From: Bacteroidota bacterium
GTDB lineage: Bacteria > Bacteroidota > Bacteroidia > 2-12-FULL-35-15
Assembly (NCBI GenBank): GCA_947469885.1
Contig: CANIQT010000015.1
Coordinates: 1-64,000 of the forward strand
DNA length: 64,000 nt
Direction of reading: 5' to 3'
Under the pieces are notes generated by a model. The model was not told the origin of the DNA. It ran no database searches and worked only from the letters and a program-made list of their open reading frames with translations. Shown piece by piece: positions 7,936-19,728 of this stretch; the stretch's first letter is position 1, and the number at the start of each line of letters is the position of its first letter. Made by a program: the position numbers and the translations under genes.

Positions 7936-10900
7936 GTGGCTCAAGCAAAAAAAACCCAAAGAATAAGTTTCGCATCTATTAAAAGTCAGATTGATTATCC
8001 TGACTTTTTGGATATCCAACTTAAATCGTTTCAAGACTTTTTTCAGTTAGAAACTACCTCTGAAAACCGTCAGAACGAAGGATTGTATAAAGTTTTCGCA
8101 GAAAACTTTCCAATCTCCGATGCACGTAATAATTTCGTGCTCGAATTTTTAGATTATTTTATTGACCCGCCTCGTTACTCTCTGGAAGAGTGTATTGAGC
8201 GTGGTTTAACGTACAGCGTTCCGTTAAAAGCGAAAGTGCGTTTGTATTGTACCGACCCTGAACATGAGGATTTCGAAACCATTGTTCAGGATGTTTATTT
8301 GGGTACTATCCCTTATATGACTCCAAAAGGTACGTTTGTTATTAATGGAGCAGAGCGTGTAATTGTTTCGCAATTGCACCGTTCGCCAGGGGTGTTCTTT
8401 GGTCAAAGCCGTCATGCTAACGGGACTAAACTTTATTCGGCACGTGTAATTCCTTTTAAAGGTTCGTGGATAGAGTTTGCTACCGACATTAACAGTGTGA
8501 TGTACGCTTACATTGACCGTAAGAAAAAATTACCTGTAACCACATTGTTAAGAGCAATTGGTTTCGAAAGTGATAAACAAATCCTTGAGATATTCGGTTT
8601 AGCTGACGAAGTAAAGGTGAGTAAGCCAGGTTTGAAAGGCGTTCTTGGTCGTAAGTTAGCGGCAAGGGTATTGAAAACCTGGATTGAGGATTTTGTGGAT
8701 GAAGATACCGGTGAAGTTGTTTCTATTGAGCGTAACGAGGTGATTATTGACCGCGAAACGATTTTGGAAGAGCACCATATTGAATTGATTATTGATGCAA
8801 ATGTTAAATCTGTTATTCTTCATAAAGAAGATGTGAATGCAGGTGACTATGCTATTATTTATAACACGTTACAAAAAGATACGTCCAACTCTGAAAAAGA
8901 GGCTGTGGAACATATCTACCGTCAATTGCGTAACGCTGAACCACCTGATGAAGAAACAGCTCGTGGCATTATTGACAAATTATTTTTCTCGGATAAACGT
9001 TATGATTTAGGAGAAGTAGGTCGTTACAGAATCAACAAAAAATTGAACCTGACAACGCCAATGGACCATAAAACATTGACTAAAGAGGACATTATCTGTA
9101 TCATCAAGTATTTGATTGAGCTTATCAATTCGAAAGCAGATGTGGATGATATTGACCACTTGAGTAACAGACGTGTAAGAACAGTTGGGGAGCAATTGTA
9201 TTCACAGTTTGGAGTTGGATTGGCTCGTATGGCCCGTACTATTCGTGAACGTATGAACGTTCGAGATAATGAGGTGTTCACACCAACTGATTTGATTAAT
9301 GCAAAAACATTGTCTTCGGTTATCAACTCATTCTTCGGAACCAATCAGTTATCACAGTTTATGGATCAAACCAATCCTTTGGCAGAACTTACGCACAAGC
9401 GTAGGCTCTCCGCACTAGGACCAGGTGGTTTATCTAGAGAGCGTGCAGGATTTGAGGTGCGTGACGTTCACTATACTCACTACGGACGTTTATGTACTAT
9501 TGAAACACCAGAAGGACCGAATATCGGTTTGATTTCTTCATTGTGTGTATTTGCAAAAATAAATAAATTAGGATTTATTGAAACACCATACATGACTGTT
9601 ACTAACGGTAAAGTGGATGTGGAAAAAGACGTGATTTATTTAAGTGCAGAGGAAGAAGATTCGAAAACCATTGCACAGGCAAACGCGCCAATAGATGCAA
9701 AAGGAAACTTTGTGGATGCGAAAGTAAAAGCACGTTACGAAGGGGATTTCCCAGTTGTTGATCCTGAAAAATTACATTTGATGGATGTTGCACCTAACCA
9801 GATTGCATCTATTGCAGCATCGTTAATTCCTTTCTTAGAACACGATGATGCGAACAGAGCCTTGATGGGTTCGAACATGCAACGTCAGGCGGTGCCATTG
9901 TTACGTCCGGAAGCTCCTATTGTAGGAACTGGATTGGAACCATTGGTTGCCCGTGATTCTCGTGTGTTGATTAATGCAGAAGGTGAAGGTGTGGTGGAGT
10001 ATGTTGATTCAAACGAGATTGTAATACGTTATACTCGTACCGAAGCAGAAAAATTGATTTCTTTTGATGAAGATGTAAAACGTTATAAACTTACTAAGTT
10101 CCGTAAAACCAACCAAAGTACTTGTATCAACTTGAAACCTATCGTTAAGAAAGGAGAAAGAGTTACAAAAGGACAAGTATTGTGTGATGGATATGCAACT
10201 CAAAATGGGGAATTAGCGTTAGGTCGTAACATGAAAGTGGCGTTCATGCCTTGGAAAGGTTACAACTTTGAGGATGCGATTGTAATTTCGGAGCGTGTTG
10301 CTCGTGAAGATATTTTCACATCTGTACATATAGATGAGTATTCTTTGGAAGTACGTGATACAAAACGTGGTTTGGAAGAGTTAACTGCTGATATTCCTAA
10401 CGTTTCGGAAGAGGCTACAAAAGACTTGGACGAAAATGGATTGATACGTATTGGTGCGGAAGTAAAAGAAGGAGATATATTAATAGGTAAAATTACTCCG
10501 AAAGGGGAAACTGACCCAAGTCCAGAAGAAAAACTATTGCGTGCCATCTTTGGTGACAAAGCAGGTGACGTGAAAGATGCATCATTAAAAGCACCTCCAT
10601 CGTTACGTGGAATTGTAATTGATAAAAAATTATTCTCAAGAATAATTAAAGACAAGAAAACCAAATTGGAAGAAAAACCTTTGTTAGATAAAATTGACAA
10701 AGAACACACAGCCGAAATGGCTGTTTTGAAAGGCAAGTTGGTTGATAAGCTTACTACATTGGTGAATGGTAAAACATCGCAAGGTGTTTACAATATGTTG
10801 AAGGAAGAAGTGGTTGGTAAGAGTATTAAGTTTACTCAAAAGATGTTAGAGAAGATTGATTTTATGAGTGTTAATCCAGGTAAATGGACAACTGACAAAG

Positions 10901-11745
10901 AAATCAACGAGAAAATAAAAATCTTGCTTCACAACTATCAAATCCGCTACAACGATTTGTTAGGAGCTTTTAAACGTAAGAAATTTGCAGTAACTATTGG
11001 TGATGAGTTACCATCAGGTATTATGCAATTGGCTAAAATTTACATTGCTAAAAAACGTAAACTAAAAGTAGGTGATAAAATGGCAGGACGTCACGGTAAC
11101 AAAGGTATTGTTGCCCGTATCGTTCGCGATGAGGATATGCCTTTCTTAGATGATGGAACTCCGGTTGATATTGTGTTGAACCCGCTTGGTGTGCCTTCGC
11201 GTATGAACCTTGGACAGATTTATGAAACCGTTCTTGCATGGGCCGGAAAAACATTGGGTGAAAAATTCTTTACTCCGATATTTGATGGTGCTACTACAGA
11301 TCAGTTGAATGAATGGACAGACAAAGCAGGTTTGCCTCGCTATGGCCGTACCTTCTTAACGGATGGTGGTACAGGTGAGAAATTTGATCAGCCGGCTACT
11401 GTAGGTATTATCTACATGCTGAAACTTGGTCACATGGTGGATGATAAGATGCACAGTCGTTCTATCGGACCTTACTCATTGATTACACAACAACCTTTGG
11501 GTGGTAAAGCTCAGTTTGGTGGTCAGCGTTTTGGTGAGATGGAGGTTTGGGCATTGGAAGCATTTGGTGCTGCCAATATTCTACAGGAAATACTTACTAT
11601 CAAGTCTGATGATGTGGTAGGACGTGCTAAAGCTTACGAAGCTATTGTGAAAGGTGAAAATATGCCAACTCCTGGAATTCCTGAATCGTTCAATGTATTA
11701 TTGCACGAATTGAGAGGATTAGGATTGAATATTGCCCTTGACTAA
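7936..11745 (+). CDS. rpoB: DNA-directed RNA polymerase subunit beta
   Basis: The open frame extends to a TTG at 7897, but the GTG at 7936 gives [20 protein letters not shown], which resembles Bacteroidota RpoB starts, so it is preferred (1269 residues). No ATG is available. The protein has [18 protein letters not shown] at the N-terminus and [20 protein letters not shown] in the protrusion. The rifampicin region near residue 470 ([11 protein letters not shown] ... [14 protein letters not shown]) has the wild-type Asp, His and Ser at the main resistance positions. The C-terminal clamp segment [20 protein letters not shown] is present. It is the beta subunit of the transcription core enzyme, in an operon with rplL and rpoC. 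Confidence 0.98.
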   Translation: MAQAKKTQRISFASIKSQIDYPDFLDIQLKSFQDFFQLETTSENRQNEGLYKVFAENFPISDARNNFVLEFLDYFIDPPRYSLEECIERGLTYSVPLKAKVRLYCTDPEHEDFETIVQDVYLGTIPYMTPKGTFVINGAERVIVSQLHRSPGVFFGQSRHANGTKLYSARVIPFKGSWIEFATDINSVMYAYIDRKKKLPVTTLLRAIGFESDKQILEIFGLADEVKVSKPGLKGVLGRKLAARVLKTWIEDFVDEDTGEVVSIERNEVIIDRETILEEHHIELIIDANVKSVILHKEDVNAGDYAIIYNTLQKDTSNSEKEAVEHIYRQLRNAEPPDEETARGIIDKLFFSDKRYDLGEVGRYRINKKLNLTTPMDHKTLTKEDIICIIKYLIELINSKADVDDIDHLSNRRVRTVGEQLYSQFGVGLARMARTIRERMNVRDNEVFTPTDLINAKTLSSVINSFFGTNQLSQFMDQTNPLAELTHKRRLSALGPGGLSRERAGFEVRDVHYTHYGRLCTIETPEGPNIGLISSLCVFAKINKLGFIETPYMTVTNGKVDVEKDVIYLSAEEEDSKTIAQANAPIDAKGNFVDAKVKARYEGDFPVVDPEKLHLMDVAPNQIASIAASLIPFLEHDDANRALMGSNMQRQAVPLLRPEAPIVGTGLEPLVARDSRVLINAEGEGVVEYVDSNEIVIRYTRTEAEKLISFDEDVKRYKLTKFRKTNQSTCINLKPIVKKGERVTKGQVLCDGYATQNGELALGRNMKVAFMPWKGYNFEDAIVISERVAREDIFTSVHIDEYSLEVRDTKRGLEELTADIPNVSEEATKDLDENGLIRIGAEVKEGDILIGKITPKGETDPSPEEKLLRAIFGDKAGDVKDASLKAPPSLRGIVIDKKLFSRIIKDKKTKLEEKPLLDKIDKEHTAEMAVLKGKLVDKLTTLVNGKTSQGVYNMLKEEVVGKSIKFTQKMLEKIDFMSVNPGKWTTDKEINEKIKILLHNYQIRYNDLLGAFKRKKFAVTIGDELPSGIMQLAKIYIAKKRKLKVGDKMAGRHGNKGIVARIVRDEDMPFLDDGTPVDIVLNPLGVPSRMNLGQIYETVLAWAGKTLGEKFFTPIFDGATTDQLNEWTDKAGLPRYGRTFLTDGGTGEKFDQPATVGIIYMLKLGHMVDDKMHSRSIGPYSLITQQPLGGKAQFGGQRFGEMEVWALEAFGAANILQEILTIKSDDVVGRAKAYEAIVKGENMPTPGIPESFNVLLHELRGLGLNIALD

Positions 11746-11749
11746 TTTC

Positions 11750-11809
11750 AAATTTCAAGTTTCAGGTTTCAAGTTGACGAGAGTTGCTTAAACCTGAAAC
11801 TCGAAATTT
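11750..11809. repeat. Inverted repeat between rpoB and rpoC
   Basis: AAATTTCAAGTTTCAGGTTT (11750-11769) and AAACCTGAAACTCGAAATTT (11790-11809) are complementary at 19 of 20 positions. The sequence type (TTTCAAGTTTCAGGTTTC) is a common intergenic filler repeat in Bacteroidota. It may modulate read-through into rpoC. Confidence 0.65.
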
Positions 11810-11862
11810 TTACCCTAATAAATTTTTGACTTTTTACTAATAATATTTTAATAAATAATAAA

Positions 11863-14800
11863 ATGGCTTACAAAAAAGAGCATAAATTAAAAAGTAATTT
11901 CTCCAAAATTACTATTAGCCTTGCATCTCCTGAAGCAATTCTGGAACGCTCGAGCGGTGAAGTAGTGAAACCGGAAACCATCAATTACAGAACTTATAAG
12001 CCTGAAATGGGCGGATTGTTCTGCGAACGTATTTTTGGACCGGTTAAAGATTGGGAATGTGCTTGTGGAAAATATAAACGTATTCGTTACAAAGGAATTG
12101 TTTGTGACCGTTGCGGTGTGGAAGTAACTGAAAAGAAAGTACGTAGAGAACGTATGGGACATATTGCATTGGTAGTTCCTGTTGCTCATATCTGGTACTT
12201 TAAATCGTTGCCAAATAAAATTGGTTACCTATTAGGTTTGCCAACAAAAAGATTGGATATGATTATTTACTACGAGCGTTATGTAGTAGTAAATGCAGGT
12301 GTTAAAGCGGTGGATGGAGTTAACTATCTTGACTTTTTATCGGAAGAAGAATATTTGAATATTTTGGAATCCTTGCCAAAAGAAAATCAATACTTGGACG
12401 ATGACGACCCAAATAAATTTATTGCAAAGATGGGTGCTGAGGCATTACAGGCATTGTTGGCTCGTGTTGATTTAGATTCATTGTCTTTTGATTTACGTCA
12501 CAAAGCAAATACAGAAACATCTCAGCAACGTAAGAACGATGCGTTGAAACGTTTACAAGTTGTTGAAGGTTTCCGTCATGCAAACGACCATGTGGAGAAT
12601 CGCCCGGAGTGGATGATTGTAAAAATTGTTCCGGTTATTCCACCGGAATTGCGTCCGTTGGTGCCATTGGATGGTGGTCGTTTTGCTACATCTGATTTAA
12701 ATGATTTATACAGACGTGTTATTATCCGTAACAACCGTTTGAAACGATTAATCGAAATTAAAGCTCCGGAAGTAATCTTGCGTAACGAAAAACGTATGTT
12801 ACAGGAGTCAGTGGATTCATTGTTTGATAACTCGCGTAAATCGAATGCTGTGAAAACAGAATCGAATCGTGCGTTGAAATCATTATCGGATTCATTGAAA
12901 GGTAAACAAGGCCGGTTCCGTCAGAATTTATTGGGTAAACGTGTGGATTATTCGGCACGTTCGGTAATTGTTGTAGGACCTGAATTGAAATTACATGAAT
13001 GCGGATTGCCAAAAGATATGGCAGCAGAGTTATTCAAGCCATTTATCATCCGTAAGATGATTGAAAGAGGTGTTGTTAAAACTGTGAAATCTGCAAAGAA
13101 AATAGTTGACAAAAAAGAACCAATTGTTTGGGATATATTAGAGAATGTTTTGAAAGGACATCCTGTTCTTTTGAATCGTGCTCCGACATTGCACAGATTG
13201 GGTATTCAGGCTTTCCAACCAAAACTGATTGAAGGAAAAGCGATTCAGTTGCACCCGTTAACCTGTACTGCGTTTAACGCGGATTTTGACGGTGACCAGA
13301 TGGCTGTGCACGTTCCGTTGGGACATGCTGCTATATTGGAAGCGCAATTATTGATGCTTGCATCTCACAACATTTTGAACCCTGCTAATGGTGCTCCGGT
13401 GGCTGTACCTTCTCAGGACATGGTGCTTGGTCTGTATTACATGACCAAAGGAAAGAAAACAACGAAAGAAGAAATAGTAAAAGGCGAAGGTCTGACTTTC
13501 TATTCTTCCGAAGAAACTGTAATTGCTTACAACGAAAAACGTGTTGATTTGCATGCATGGGTTAAGGTTCGTATCCCTGTAAAAGTGGATGGAAAAATTG
13601 TAAACAAATTAATTGAAACCACTGTAGGACGTATTTTATTTAATAAAGTGGTTCCTGTGGAAGTGGGTTATATCAATGAATTATTGACCAAAAAATCATT
13701 GCGTGATATTATCGGTGTTATTGTAAAAGAAACTGGAATGGCGAAGACAGCGAAGTTTTTGGATGAAATAAAAACCTTAGGTTATATGCATGCGTTCCGT
13801 GGAGGATTGTCGTTTAACCTTGGTGACGTTGTTATTCCGGAAGATAAACCGAAAATGATTGCTGATGCAAATGCACAGGTGGAAGAGGTAGTAGGTAACT
13901 ACAATGCCGGTTTCATCACTAATAATGAGCGTTACAACCAGATTATTGATATCTGGACACATACAAATTCACGTATCACTGCGAAAGTATTACATACATT
14001 GACTAACGACCGTCAGGGCTTTAACCCGGTATTTATGATGCTTGATTCAGGTGCGAGGGGTTCTAAGGAACAGATTCGTCAGTTGGGGGGTATGCGTGGA
14101 TTGATGGCGAAACCGCAGAAAGGTGCAGGTGGAGGAGAGATTATCGAAAACCCTATCCTTTCTAACTTTAAAGAAGGTTTATCCATCCTTGAGTATTTCA
14201 TTTCTACCCACGGTGCACGTAAAGGACTTGCGGATACGGCTCTTAAGACAGCGGATGCGGGTTACTTAACAAGAAGACTTGTTGACGTTGCACAGGATGT
14301 TATTATTACTATCGAAGATTGCGGAACTTTGCGTGGTTTGATTGCTACTCCTTTAAAGAAAAATGACGAAGTAGTAGAATCGTTGTACGATAGAATTTTA
14401 GGTAGAACTACTGTTCATGATGTGTATAATCCTTTAACGGGAAAAATAATTATTGCTTCAGGAGAAGAGATTACAGAAGATTTTGCAAAAGAAATTGCTG
14501 ATTCACCAATTGAACAAGTAGAAATACGCTCGGTGTTGACTTGCGAAAGTAAAAACGGTGTGTGTGGAAAATGTTATGGTCGTAACTTGGCAACAGGCAG
14601 AATGGTTCAGCGCGGAGAAGCGGTAGGTGTTATTGCTGCACAGTCTATCGGTGAGCCTGGAACACAGTTAACATTGCGTACGTTCCACGTTGGAGGTGTT
14701 GCGGGTGGTTCTGTGGCTTCTTCTAAATTGGAAGCTAAGTATGATGGTATCTTGGAAATTGACGAATTAAAAACCGTTAAACGTAAACAAGGAAAAGATA

Positions 14801-16149
14801 ATTTGGATGTAGTAATTGGTCGTTCGGCTGAGGTGCGTATTATTGACGCAACTACCAAAATCGTTTTGACTACCGGTAATATTCCTTATGGTTCGCAGGT
14901 ATATGTTAAAGGCGATACCAAAGTGAAAAAAGGTACAATGATATGCGACTGGGATCCGTATAATGCGGTGATTGTTTCTGAATTTGCAGGTAAACTGGAA
15001 TTCGATAATATTGAAGAAGGTATTACTTTCCGTGAAGAATCGGATGAGCAAACCGGATTTAAAGAAAAAGTAATTGTAGAAAGTCGTGATAAATCTAAAA
15101 ACCCGGCAATCCGTATTATTGTGAACAAAGAAGTGGTTCGTACTTACAATATTCCGGTAGGTTCTCACGTTATTGTAAACGATAAAGATAAAATTGAAAC
15201 AGGACAAATCCTTGTTAAGATTCCTCGTTCTTCTGGTAAAACAGGTGATATTACAGGAGGTTTGCCTCGTGTTACGGAGTTGTTTGAAGCACGTAACCCA
15301 AGTAACCCGGCTGTGGTTTCCGAAATTGATGGTATCGTTACTTTTGGAAAAATCAAACGTGGTAACCGTGAAGTATTTGTTGAATCTAGAACAGGAGAAA
15401 AGAAAACATATCTTGTTCAGTTGAGTAAACACATTCTGGTTCAGGAAAACGATTTCATTAAAGCTGGAGAAGCATTGTGTGATGGAGCTATTACTCCTGC
15501 CGATATTCTTGCTATCAAAGGACCAACTGCTGTTCAAGAGTATTTGGTGAACGAGGTGCAAGAGGTGTATCGTTTGCAAGGTGTGAAAATTAATGATAAA
15601 CATTTTGAAGTAATTGTTCGTCAGATGATGCGTAAAGTGGATATCAGCGAAGCTGGTGATTCTACTTTCCTTGAAAAACAATTGATCAACAAGGCTACCT
15701 TTATGGAAGAAAATGATAACCTGTATGGCAAAGTAGTAATTACTGATGCAGGTGAATCAACGCTCTTTAAAGCGGGACAAATTATCAGTGCCCGTAAATT
15801 GAGAGATGAAAATTCTTCGATGAAACGTAGAGATTTGAAAATAATTGAAGCGCGTGAGGCTGTGCCAGCTACTAGTAATCAGGTGTTGCAGGGTATTACT
15901 CGCGCTTCGTTACAAACTCAATCGTTTATGAGTGCGGCATCGTTCCAGGAAACTACCAAAGTGTTGAACGAAGCAGCTGTGGCTGGTAAAGTAGATTACT
16001 TGTTAGGCTTGAAAGAAAACGTAATTGTTGGACATTTGATTCCTGCAGGTACCGGTTTGAGAGCTTATGATAAGTTAATTGTTGGTTCGCAAGAAGAATA
16101 CGACAAATTGATGGCAAGTAAAAAAGAAGCATTGGAAGCGGAAGCTTAA
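11863..16149 (+). CDS. rpoC: DNA-directed RNA polymerase subunit beta'
   Basis: 1428 residues, the usual Bacteroidota length. The N-terminal zinc-binding motif [20 protein letters not shown] lies near residues 66-86. The active-site Mg-binding motif NADFDGD is near residue 472, in the context [18 protein letters not shown] second zinc site ([16 protein letters not shown]) lies near 895-910, and the trigger-loop region [18 protein letters not shown] follows. It starts 117 bp after rpoB and is the last gene of the cluster, with a strong terminator after it. Confidence 0.98.
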   Translation: MAYKKEHKLKSNFSKITISLASPEAILERSSGEVVKPETINYRTYKPEMGGLFCERIFGPVKDWECACGKYKRIRYKGIVCDRCGVEVTEKKVRRERMGHIALVVPVAHIWYFKSLPNKIGYLLGLPTKRLDMIIYYERYVVVNAGVKAVDGVNYLDFLSEEEYLNILESLPKENQYLDDDDPNKFIAKMGAEALQALLARVDLDSLSFDLRHKANTETSQQRKNDALKRLQVVEGFRHANDHVENRPEWMIVKIVPVIPPELRPLVPLDGGRFATSDLNDLYRRVIIRNNRLKRLIEIKAPEVILRNEKRMLQESVDSLFDNSRKSNAVKTESNRALKSLSDSLKGKQGRFRQNLLGKRVDYSARSVIVVGPELKLHECGLPKDMAAELFKPFIIRKMIERGVVKTVKSAKKIVDKKEPIVWDILENVLKGHPVLLNRAPTLHRLGIQAFQPKLIEGKAIQLHPLTCTAFNADFDGDQMAVHVPLGHAAILEAQLLMLASHNILNPANGAPVAVPSQDMVLGLYYMTKGKKTTKEEIVKGEGLTFYSSEETVIAYNEKRVDLHAWVKVRIPVKVDGKIVNKLIETTVGRILFNKVVPVEVGYINELLTKKSLRDIIGVIVKETGMAKTAKFLDEIKTLGYMHAFRGGLSFNLGDVVIPEDKPKMIADANAQVEEVVGNYNAGFITNNERYNQIIDIWTHTNSRITAKVLHTLTNDRQGFNPVFMMLDSGARGSKEQIRQLGGMRGLMAKPQKGAGGGEIIENPILSNFKEGLSILEYFISTHGARKGLADTALKTADAGYLTRRLVDVAQDVIITIEDCGTLRGLIATPLKKNDEVVESLYDRILGRTTVHDVYNPLTGKIIIASGEEITEDFAKEIADSPIEQVEIRSVLTCESKNGVCGKCYGRNLATGRMVQRGEAVGVIAAQSIGEPGTQLTLRTFHVGGVAGGSVASSKLEAKYDGILEIDELKTVKRKQGKDNLDVVIGRSAEVRIIDATTKIVLTTGNIPYGSQVYVKGDTKVKKGTMICDWDPYNAVIVSEFAGKLEFDNIEEGITFREESDEQTGFKEKVIVESRDKSKNPAIRIIVNKEVVRTYNIPVGSHVIVNDKDKIETGQILVKIPRSSGKTGDITGGLPRVTELFEARNPSNPAVVSEIDGIVTFGKIKRGNREVFVESRTGEKKTYLVQLSKHILVQENDFIKAGEALCDGAITPADILAIKGPTAVQEYLVNEVQEVYRLQGVKINDKHFEVIVRQMMRKVDISEAGDSTFLEKQLINKATFMEENDNLYGKVVITDAGESTLFKAGQIISARKLRDENSSMKRRDLKIIEAREAVPATSNQVLQGITRASLQTQSFMSAASFQETTKVLNEAAVAGKVDYLLGLKENVIVGHLIPAGTGLRAYDKLIVGSQEEYDKLMASKKEALEAEA

Positions 16150-16187
16150 TTCTTAGGGAATAGCCAATAGCGAATAGGCAAAAGAAA

Positions 16188-16220
16188 AGAGGGGTAACGA
16201 AAGTTGTCCCTCTTTTTTTT
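16188..16220 (+). terminator. Rho-independent terminator of the rplK-rpoC cluster
   Basis: AGAGGG-GTAAC ... GTTGT-CCCTCT forms a long stem around GAAA, followed by eight T. It lies 39 bp after the rpoC stop. Confidence 0.85.
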
Positions 16221-16315
16221 GGACCTCACCCCCACTTTCACACAAACTGGCTCAAACAGCCACTGGCTGTTTGCCCTCTTGAAAAAAGGGGAGGGGAGCC
16301 GTTTCCTGAAGTAGA
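16221..16315. repeat. Dispersed-type GC-rich intergenic repeat
   Basis: A locally GC-rich stretch (CCTCACCCCCACTTTC ... GGGGAGGGGAGCC) with an AAACAGCC-ACT-GGCTGTTT palindrome at 16255-16273. This type of sequence recurs between genes in Bacteroidota. No gene is supported. Confidence 0.5.
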
Positions 16316-16340
16316 TTACTGGAAAATAATTGTAAAAATA

Positions 16341-16440
16341 TTTTACCACATAGAAACATAGGCACATAGGCTTTTCACATAGAAATAGTTTGTAATTTAT
16401 TTATTTTATTTCTATGTGCCTATGTTTCTATGTGGTAAAA
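16341..16440. repeat. Perfect 29-bp inverted repeat
   Basis: The arm at 16341-16369 (TTTTACCACATAGAAACATA...) is the exact reverse complement of 16412-16440. Within it a second CACATAGAAATA/TATTTCTATGTG pair extends the structure. It forms a giant hairpin of the kind repeated in Bacteroidota intergenic regions and contains no coding sequence. Confidence 0.85.
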
Positions 16441-16717
16441 GGATCGGCTCTTTGAAGAATCTACTTTTGACTTTATACTTTTTTATACGGCATCAACAAC
16501 TCCCCAATCATTTTCAAAAAATAATTTATTTGAACACCTGTTTTCATAAAAAACAAATATTGGACACTCCAATATTTTATATACATTTGTATTTCAAAAC
16601 TGAATAACAAAAAAACACGAAATTAAATTTGAATCGGAAAACGAAGGTGAACCCAATTGCATTTTCAACTAAAACAATTATCTGCTGTCCGGTTACGGAT
16701 ATTTGCTTCTCTGTTGC

Positions 16718-16984
16718 GTTAACACGCTACAAAAACAAGTGTACGCACGCTGCGTTAACGGTAACATGCTTCAAAAACACAGGTACTCACTCTACGTTAA
16801 CGGTAACGTGCTCTAAAAACATGTTTACGCACTCTGGGATAACGGTAACGTGCTCCAAAAACAAGTGTACACACTCCTGGTTAACGGTAACGCACTTCAA
16901 AAATACGTGTACGCGCTCCGCGTTAACGTTTACCTACTCCGCGTTAACAGTAATGCGCTCCAAAAACATGTTCTCGCGAAGCGA
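16718..16984 (+). repeat. 42-bp (2 x 21) tandem array E
   Basis: GTTAAC-type anchors fall at 16754, 16796, 16838, 16880, 16922 and 16943, with the array ending at 16984. Spacings are 42, 42, 42, 42, 21 and 42 bp, so the basic step is 21 bp with a two-step higher-order unit. The leftmost copy (16718) is 6 bp short. A typical unit runs GTTAACGGTAACGTGCTCCA then AAAACAAGTGTACACACTC. The array ends 84 bp before the ATG of the 17069 gene. A 123-codon open frame crosses it (TTG 16629 to 17000), with 14-residue repeats (ALTVTCSKNMFTHS). I judge that to follow from the period and not to be a gene. Confidence 0.92.
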
Positions 16985-17068
16985 AAAAAATAGATTTTAG
17001 ATTACAAATATCTTAATTACAATAAATTACATTAATCAACCCTTCAATAACCACAAAAAAAATCAACC

Positions 17069-17770
17069 ATGCGAAAAAAACCCTATTTACCTAGAACAGA
17101 AGCTAACCGGATTATTTGGTTAAACAATTTTGCAGATAAAATTGACAGATATGCAGCTACTTTTGGTATCAGCAGTGACGAAGTAACACTTATCAAAAAA
17201 ATGGCAGTACTTTATGCCTACATCATTCAACTCATTGCTTCGAGCAAAGCATTTACCAAAAGTTTGACCCGCTTTAAAAACACCTTGAGCATTGCCCCGC
17301 ATGGTACCACTCTTGGTCCCATTCCGGTTTCCACTCCCGACACCGCACCCGAACTCACTCCGGCAGGCATTTTTACTTATATCAGCGGCATTGTGCAACG
17401 TATAAAAAGCAACACTGTTAAGTATTCCCCAACAATAGGAAACGACTTGGGAATTATTGGCGAAGAAACCGTTTTTGCGGCTGACGATTATGTGGCAAAC
17501 GGCACTGCTGTGAGCAAAGTTACTTATGTTGCAATTGAATTTGATAAAAAAAATGTAGATGGAATGGTTATTTACAGCCTTCCTTTGGGTAGTTCGGATG
17601 TATCATTGATGGAAAAAATAGGGACTGCAAATTATTCTCCTTTTCATGACACCCGCCCACTGATGGAGCCTGGGAAACCTGAAAATCGTTACTATCAAAC
17701 CCATGCCATTATTCATGATGCCGAAATTGGTCATCCAAGCGAGCCGTTTTCAGTGGTTTATACAGCGTAA
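17069..17770 (+). CDS. Conserved Bacteroidota protein of unknown function with FN3-like end
   Basis: 233 residues, no signal peptide. The N-terminus (YLPRTEANRIIWLNNFADKI) followed by helices (DEVTLIKKMAVLYAYIIQLI) matches a recurrent Bacteroidota family of hypothetical proteins. A Pro-rich linker (residues 82-105) leads to a beta-rich second half with GKPENRYYQTHAIIHD and a SEPFSVVYTA end, typical of a terminal FN3-like strand. A tandem repeat array ends 84 bp upstream, the same arrangement as at the 130-726 gene, another FN3-ended protein. No -7 element of full match was found. No function can be assigned. Confidence 0.75.
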   Translation: MRKKPYLPRTEANRIIWLNNFADKIDRYAATFGISSDEVTLIKKMAVLYAYIIQLIASSKAFTKSLTRFKNTLSIAPHGTTLGPIPVSTPDTAPELTPAGIFTYISGIVQRIKSNTVKYSPTIGNDLGIIGEETVFAADDYVANGTAVSKVTYVAIEFDKKNVDGMVIYSLPLGSSDVSLMEKIGTANYSPFHDTRPLMEPGKPENRYYQTHAIIHDAEIGHPSEPFSVVYTA

Positions 17771-17820
17771 AATTAATTTGAAAATGTAATGATTTGAAAA
17801 TTTGATAATGTTCACAATAA

Positions 17821-17853
17821 ATCCTGCTCTTGAAAAAGGGTGGGATTTTTTTT
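17821..17853 (+). terminator. Probable terminator
   Basis: ATCCTGCTCTTG-AAAAA-GGGTGGGAT followed by eight T. It is closely similar to the terminator at 2088-2121. Confidence 0.6.
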
Positions 17854-17971
17854 GATCTTATTTAACCTTAGTTGTTCGTTTATTTCTACTAAGGTTTAAA
17901 ATGGAAGGGATATAAAATTTGTTACCTATAATATAAAGAGTAATTTTACAGGGAATTAAAAATAAAACAAC

Positions 17972-19711
17972 ATGAGGAAAATTATATTAATTATTACAGC
18001 AATGTTGCTTACAATGAATTGTTTTTCGCAGGCTCCGAGCTGGGCGTGGGCTACAAGTGCAGGTGGGGCGAATGGGAGTGAATTGGGATCTTCTGTTACA
18101 ACTGATGTAGCTGGTAATATTTATGTCACAGGATATTTCACGAGCTCAACTATTGAATTTGGCACAATTACTTTAACCCATACTGGATCAGCTTCCCATA
18201 ATATGTATCTTGTAAAATATGATTCAACAGGAGTAGTGCTTTGGGCAACAAATGCCGGAGGAGGAGGAAATAGTTATGGAGGCGTTAATGGGAGTTCTGT
18301 TGTCACAGATGCAACTGGTAATGTATATGTAGCTGGAACTTTTAATGGTTATGGCTTTTATGTGGATACCACATTTTTGATGAATAATGATAATACTGGC
18401 ATAACCGGGGACTTCTTTCTTATAAAATACAATTCATCCGGAACAAACATTTGGGCAAAAAGCTTCGGAGGAAGCGATGAAGATGATGGTGTGTCTTCAC
18501 TTGCTGTAGATGCCTTAGGCGATGTTTATTTAACTGGGACGTTTCGAAGTTCATCTTTAGTGCTTGGGAGTGACACTTTAACTAATCCCGGAACAGCTGA
18601 TATGTTTCTTGCAAAATACGACACGAGCGGAAATGTGCTTTGGGCGAAAAGTGCTGAAGGCGGTTATAATTCTGGAAGGTCTGTTGCAATAGGTGCAGAT
18701 GGAGATGTGTATGTATTAGGTAATTTTGGGAATTCTTCTCTTATTCTTGGAACAACTACTTTGACTAATCCTAATGTGGGTAGCTACGATCTATTTCTTG
18801 TAAAATATAATTCAGCAGGAGCAGTACTTTGGGTAATAAGTGCAGGAGGAAGCGATTCTGATTTGGGAGTTTCTATCACTACTGATATAGCAGGCAACGT
18901 TTATGCAACCGGTGAGTTTCGAAGCACCGCCATTTCGTTTGGAACCGTTACTTTAATCAATTCCAGTGTAGGGAACTTTGATATATTTCTTGTAAAATAC
19001 GATTCAATAGGAACATTGCTTTGGGCGAAAAAAGAGGGAGGAAGCAATTATGATGGAGGATATTCTGTTGTTGATGATGAAACAGGTAACTTATACCTTA
19101 CAGGTTATTTTTTGAGTTCAACTATCGTATTTGGCACAACAACTTTGACTAATGCAGGAACAAGAGATGTATTTCTTGTAAAATATGACACGAGCGGAAA
19201 TGTGCTTTGGGCAAAAAGTGCAGGAGGTAACAGTGATGATTATGGATATTCTGTTGCTGCTGATGGGACAGGTAATGTATACGTTACAGGATACTTTGTG
19301 AGTCCTACCATTACTTTTGGTTCTACTTTAATAAACGCAGGAGATTTAGATATGTATATTGCTAAAATTGGTTTATCCACAACAGTTGGAATAGAAAAAG
19401 AAAAAACTAACAACGAAATCACCATCTCCCCCAACCCCTTCACATCTCAAACTACTATTACTTTTAATGATGCTTCGACAGGTTCGACAGGCTCACCTAC
19501 CGCAGCAACCCATACCATAAAAATAACAGATGTTTTAGGGAAAGAAATTAAAACCATCAACTTTACCGGAACACAATGTGTAATAGAAAAAGGAGAAATG
19601 GAAAGAGGAATTTATTTTGTGCAAGTGAATAGTGGTTCGGCAGGTTCGACAGGCTCACTGACCACGGGCTCACCAACCAATGTGGTGAATAGGAAGATAG
19701 TGGTGCAATAA
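17972..19711 (+). CDS. Secreted beta-propeller (SBBP-type) repeat protein with T9SS type A sorting domain
   Basis: 579 residues. A signal peptide (MRKIILIITAMLLTMNCFSQ) is followed by about eight repeats of 50-58 residues. Each contains a pattern of the form VAGNIYVTGYF ... STIEFGT ... DMFLAKYDTSGNVLWAKSAGG, as in SBBP/beta-propeller proteins of Bacteroidota. The C-terminus is a type A T9SS sorting domain (ISPNPFTSQTTITF ... RGIYFVQV ... NRKIVVQ). Low-complexity Gly-Ser-Thr inserts (GSTGSPTA, GSAGSTGSLTTGSPT) interrupt that domain. They are encoded by GGTTCGACAGGCTCACC-type repeats near 19480 and 19640. Predicted surface or secreted protein; ligand unknown. Confidence 0.88.
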   Translation: MRKIILIITAMLLTMNCFSQAPSWAWATSAGGANGSELGSSVTTDVAGNIYVTGYFTSSTIEFGTITLTHTGSASHNMYLVKYDSTGVVLWATNAGGGGNSYGGVNGSSVVTDATGNVYVAGTFNGYGFYVDTTFLMNNDNTGITGDFFLIKYNSSGTNIWAKSFGGSDEDDGVSSLAVDALGDVYLTGTFRSSSLVLGSDTLTNPGTADMFLAKYDTSGNVLWAKSAEGGYNSGRSVAIGADGDVYVLGNFGNSSLILGTTTLTNPNVGSYDLFLVKYNSAGAVLWVISAGGSDSDLGVSITTDIAGNVYATGEFRSTAISFGTVTLINSSVGNFDIFLVKYDSIGTLLWAKKEGGSNYDGGYSVVDDETGNLYLTGYFLSSTIVFGTTTLTNAGTRDVFLVKYDTSGNVLWAKSAGGNSDDYGYSVAADGTGNVYVTGYFVSPTITFGSTLINAGDLDMYIAKIGLSTTVGIEKEKTNNEITISPNPFTSQTTITFNDASTGSTGSPTAATHTIKITDVLGKEIKTINFTGTQCVIEKGEMERGIYFVQVNSGSAGSTGSLTTGSPTNVVNRKIVVQ

Positions 19712-19728
19712 AGAAATTATAAAAAACT

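Noticed and set aside
14767-15681. 304-codon minus-strand ORF inside rpoC
   Set aside because: Antisense shadow of a highly conserved gene; Phe/Asn/Thr-rich translation typical of shadows.
16146-16367. Minus-strand ORF after rpoC
   Set aside because: Made of terminator, dispersed repeat and inverted-repeat sequence; no family resemblance.
16629-17000. 123-codon ORF across array E with 14-residue repeats
   Set aside because: The start is a weak TTG, the protein is only repeats, and an open frame follows automatically when the period is a multiple of three. No promoter or family resemblance was seen.
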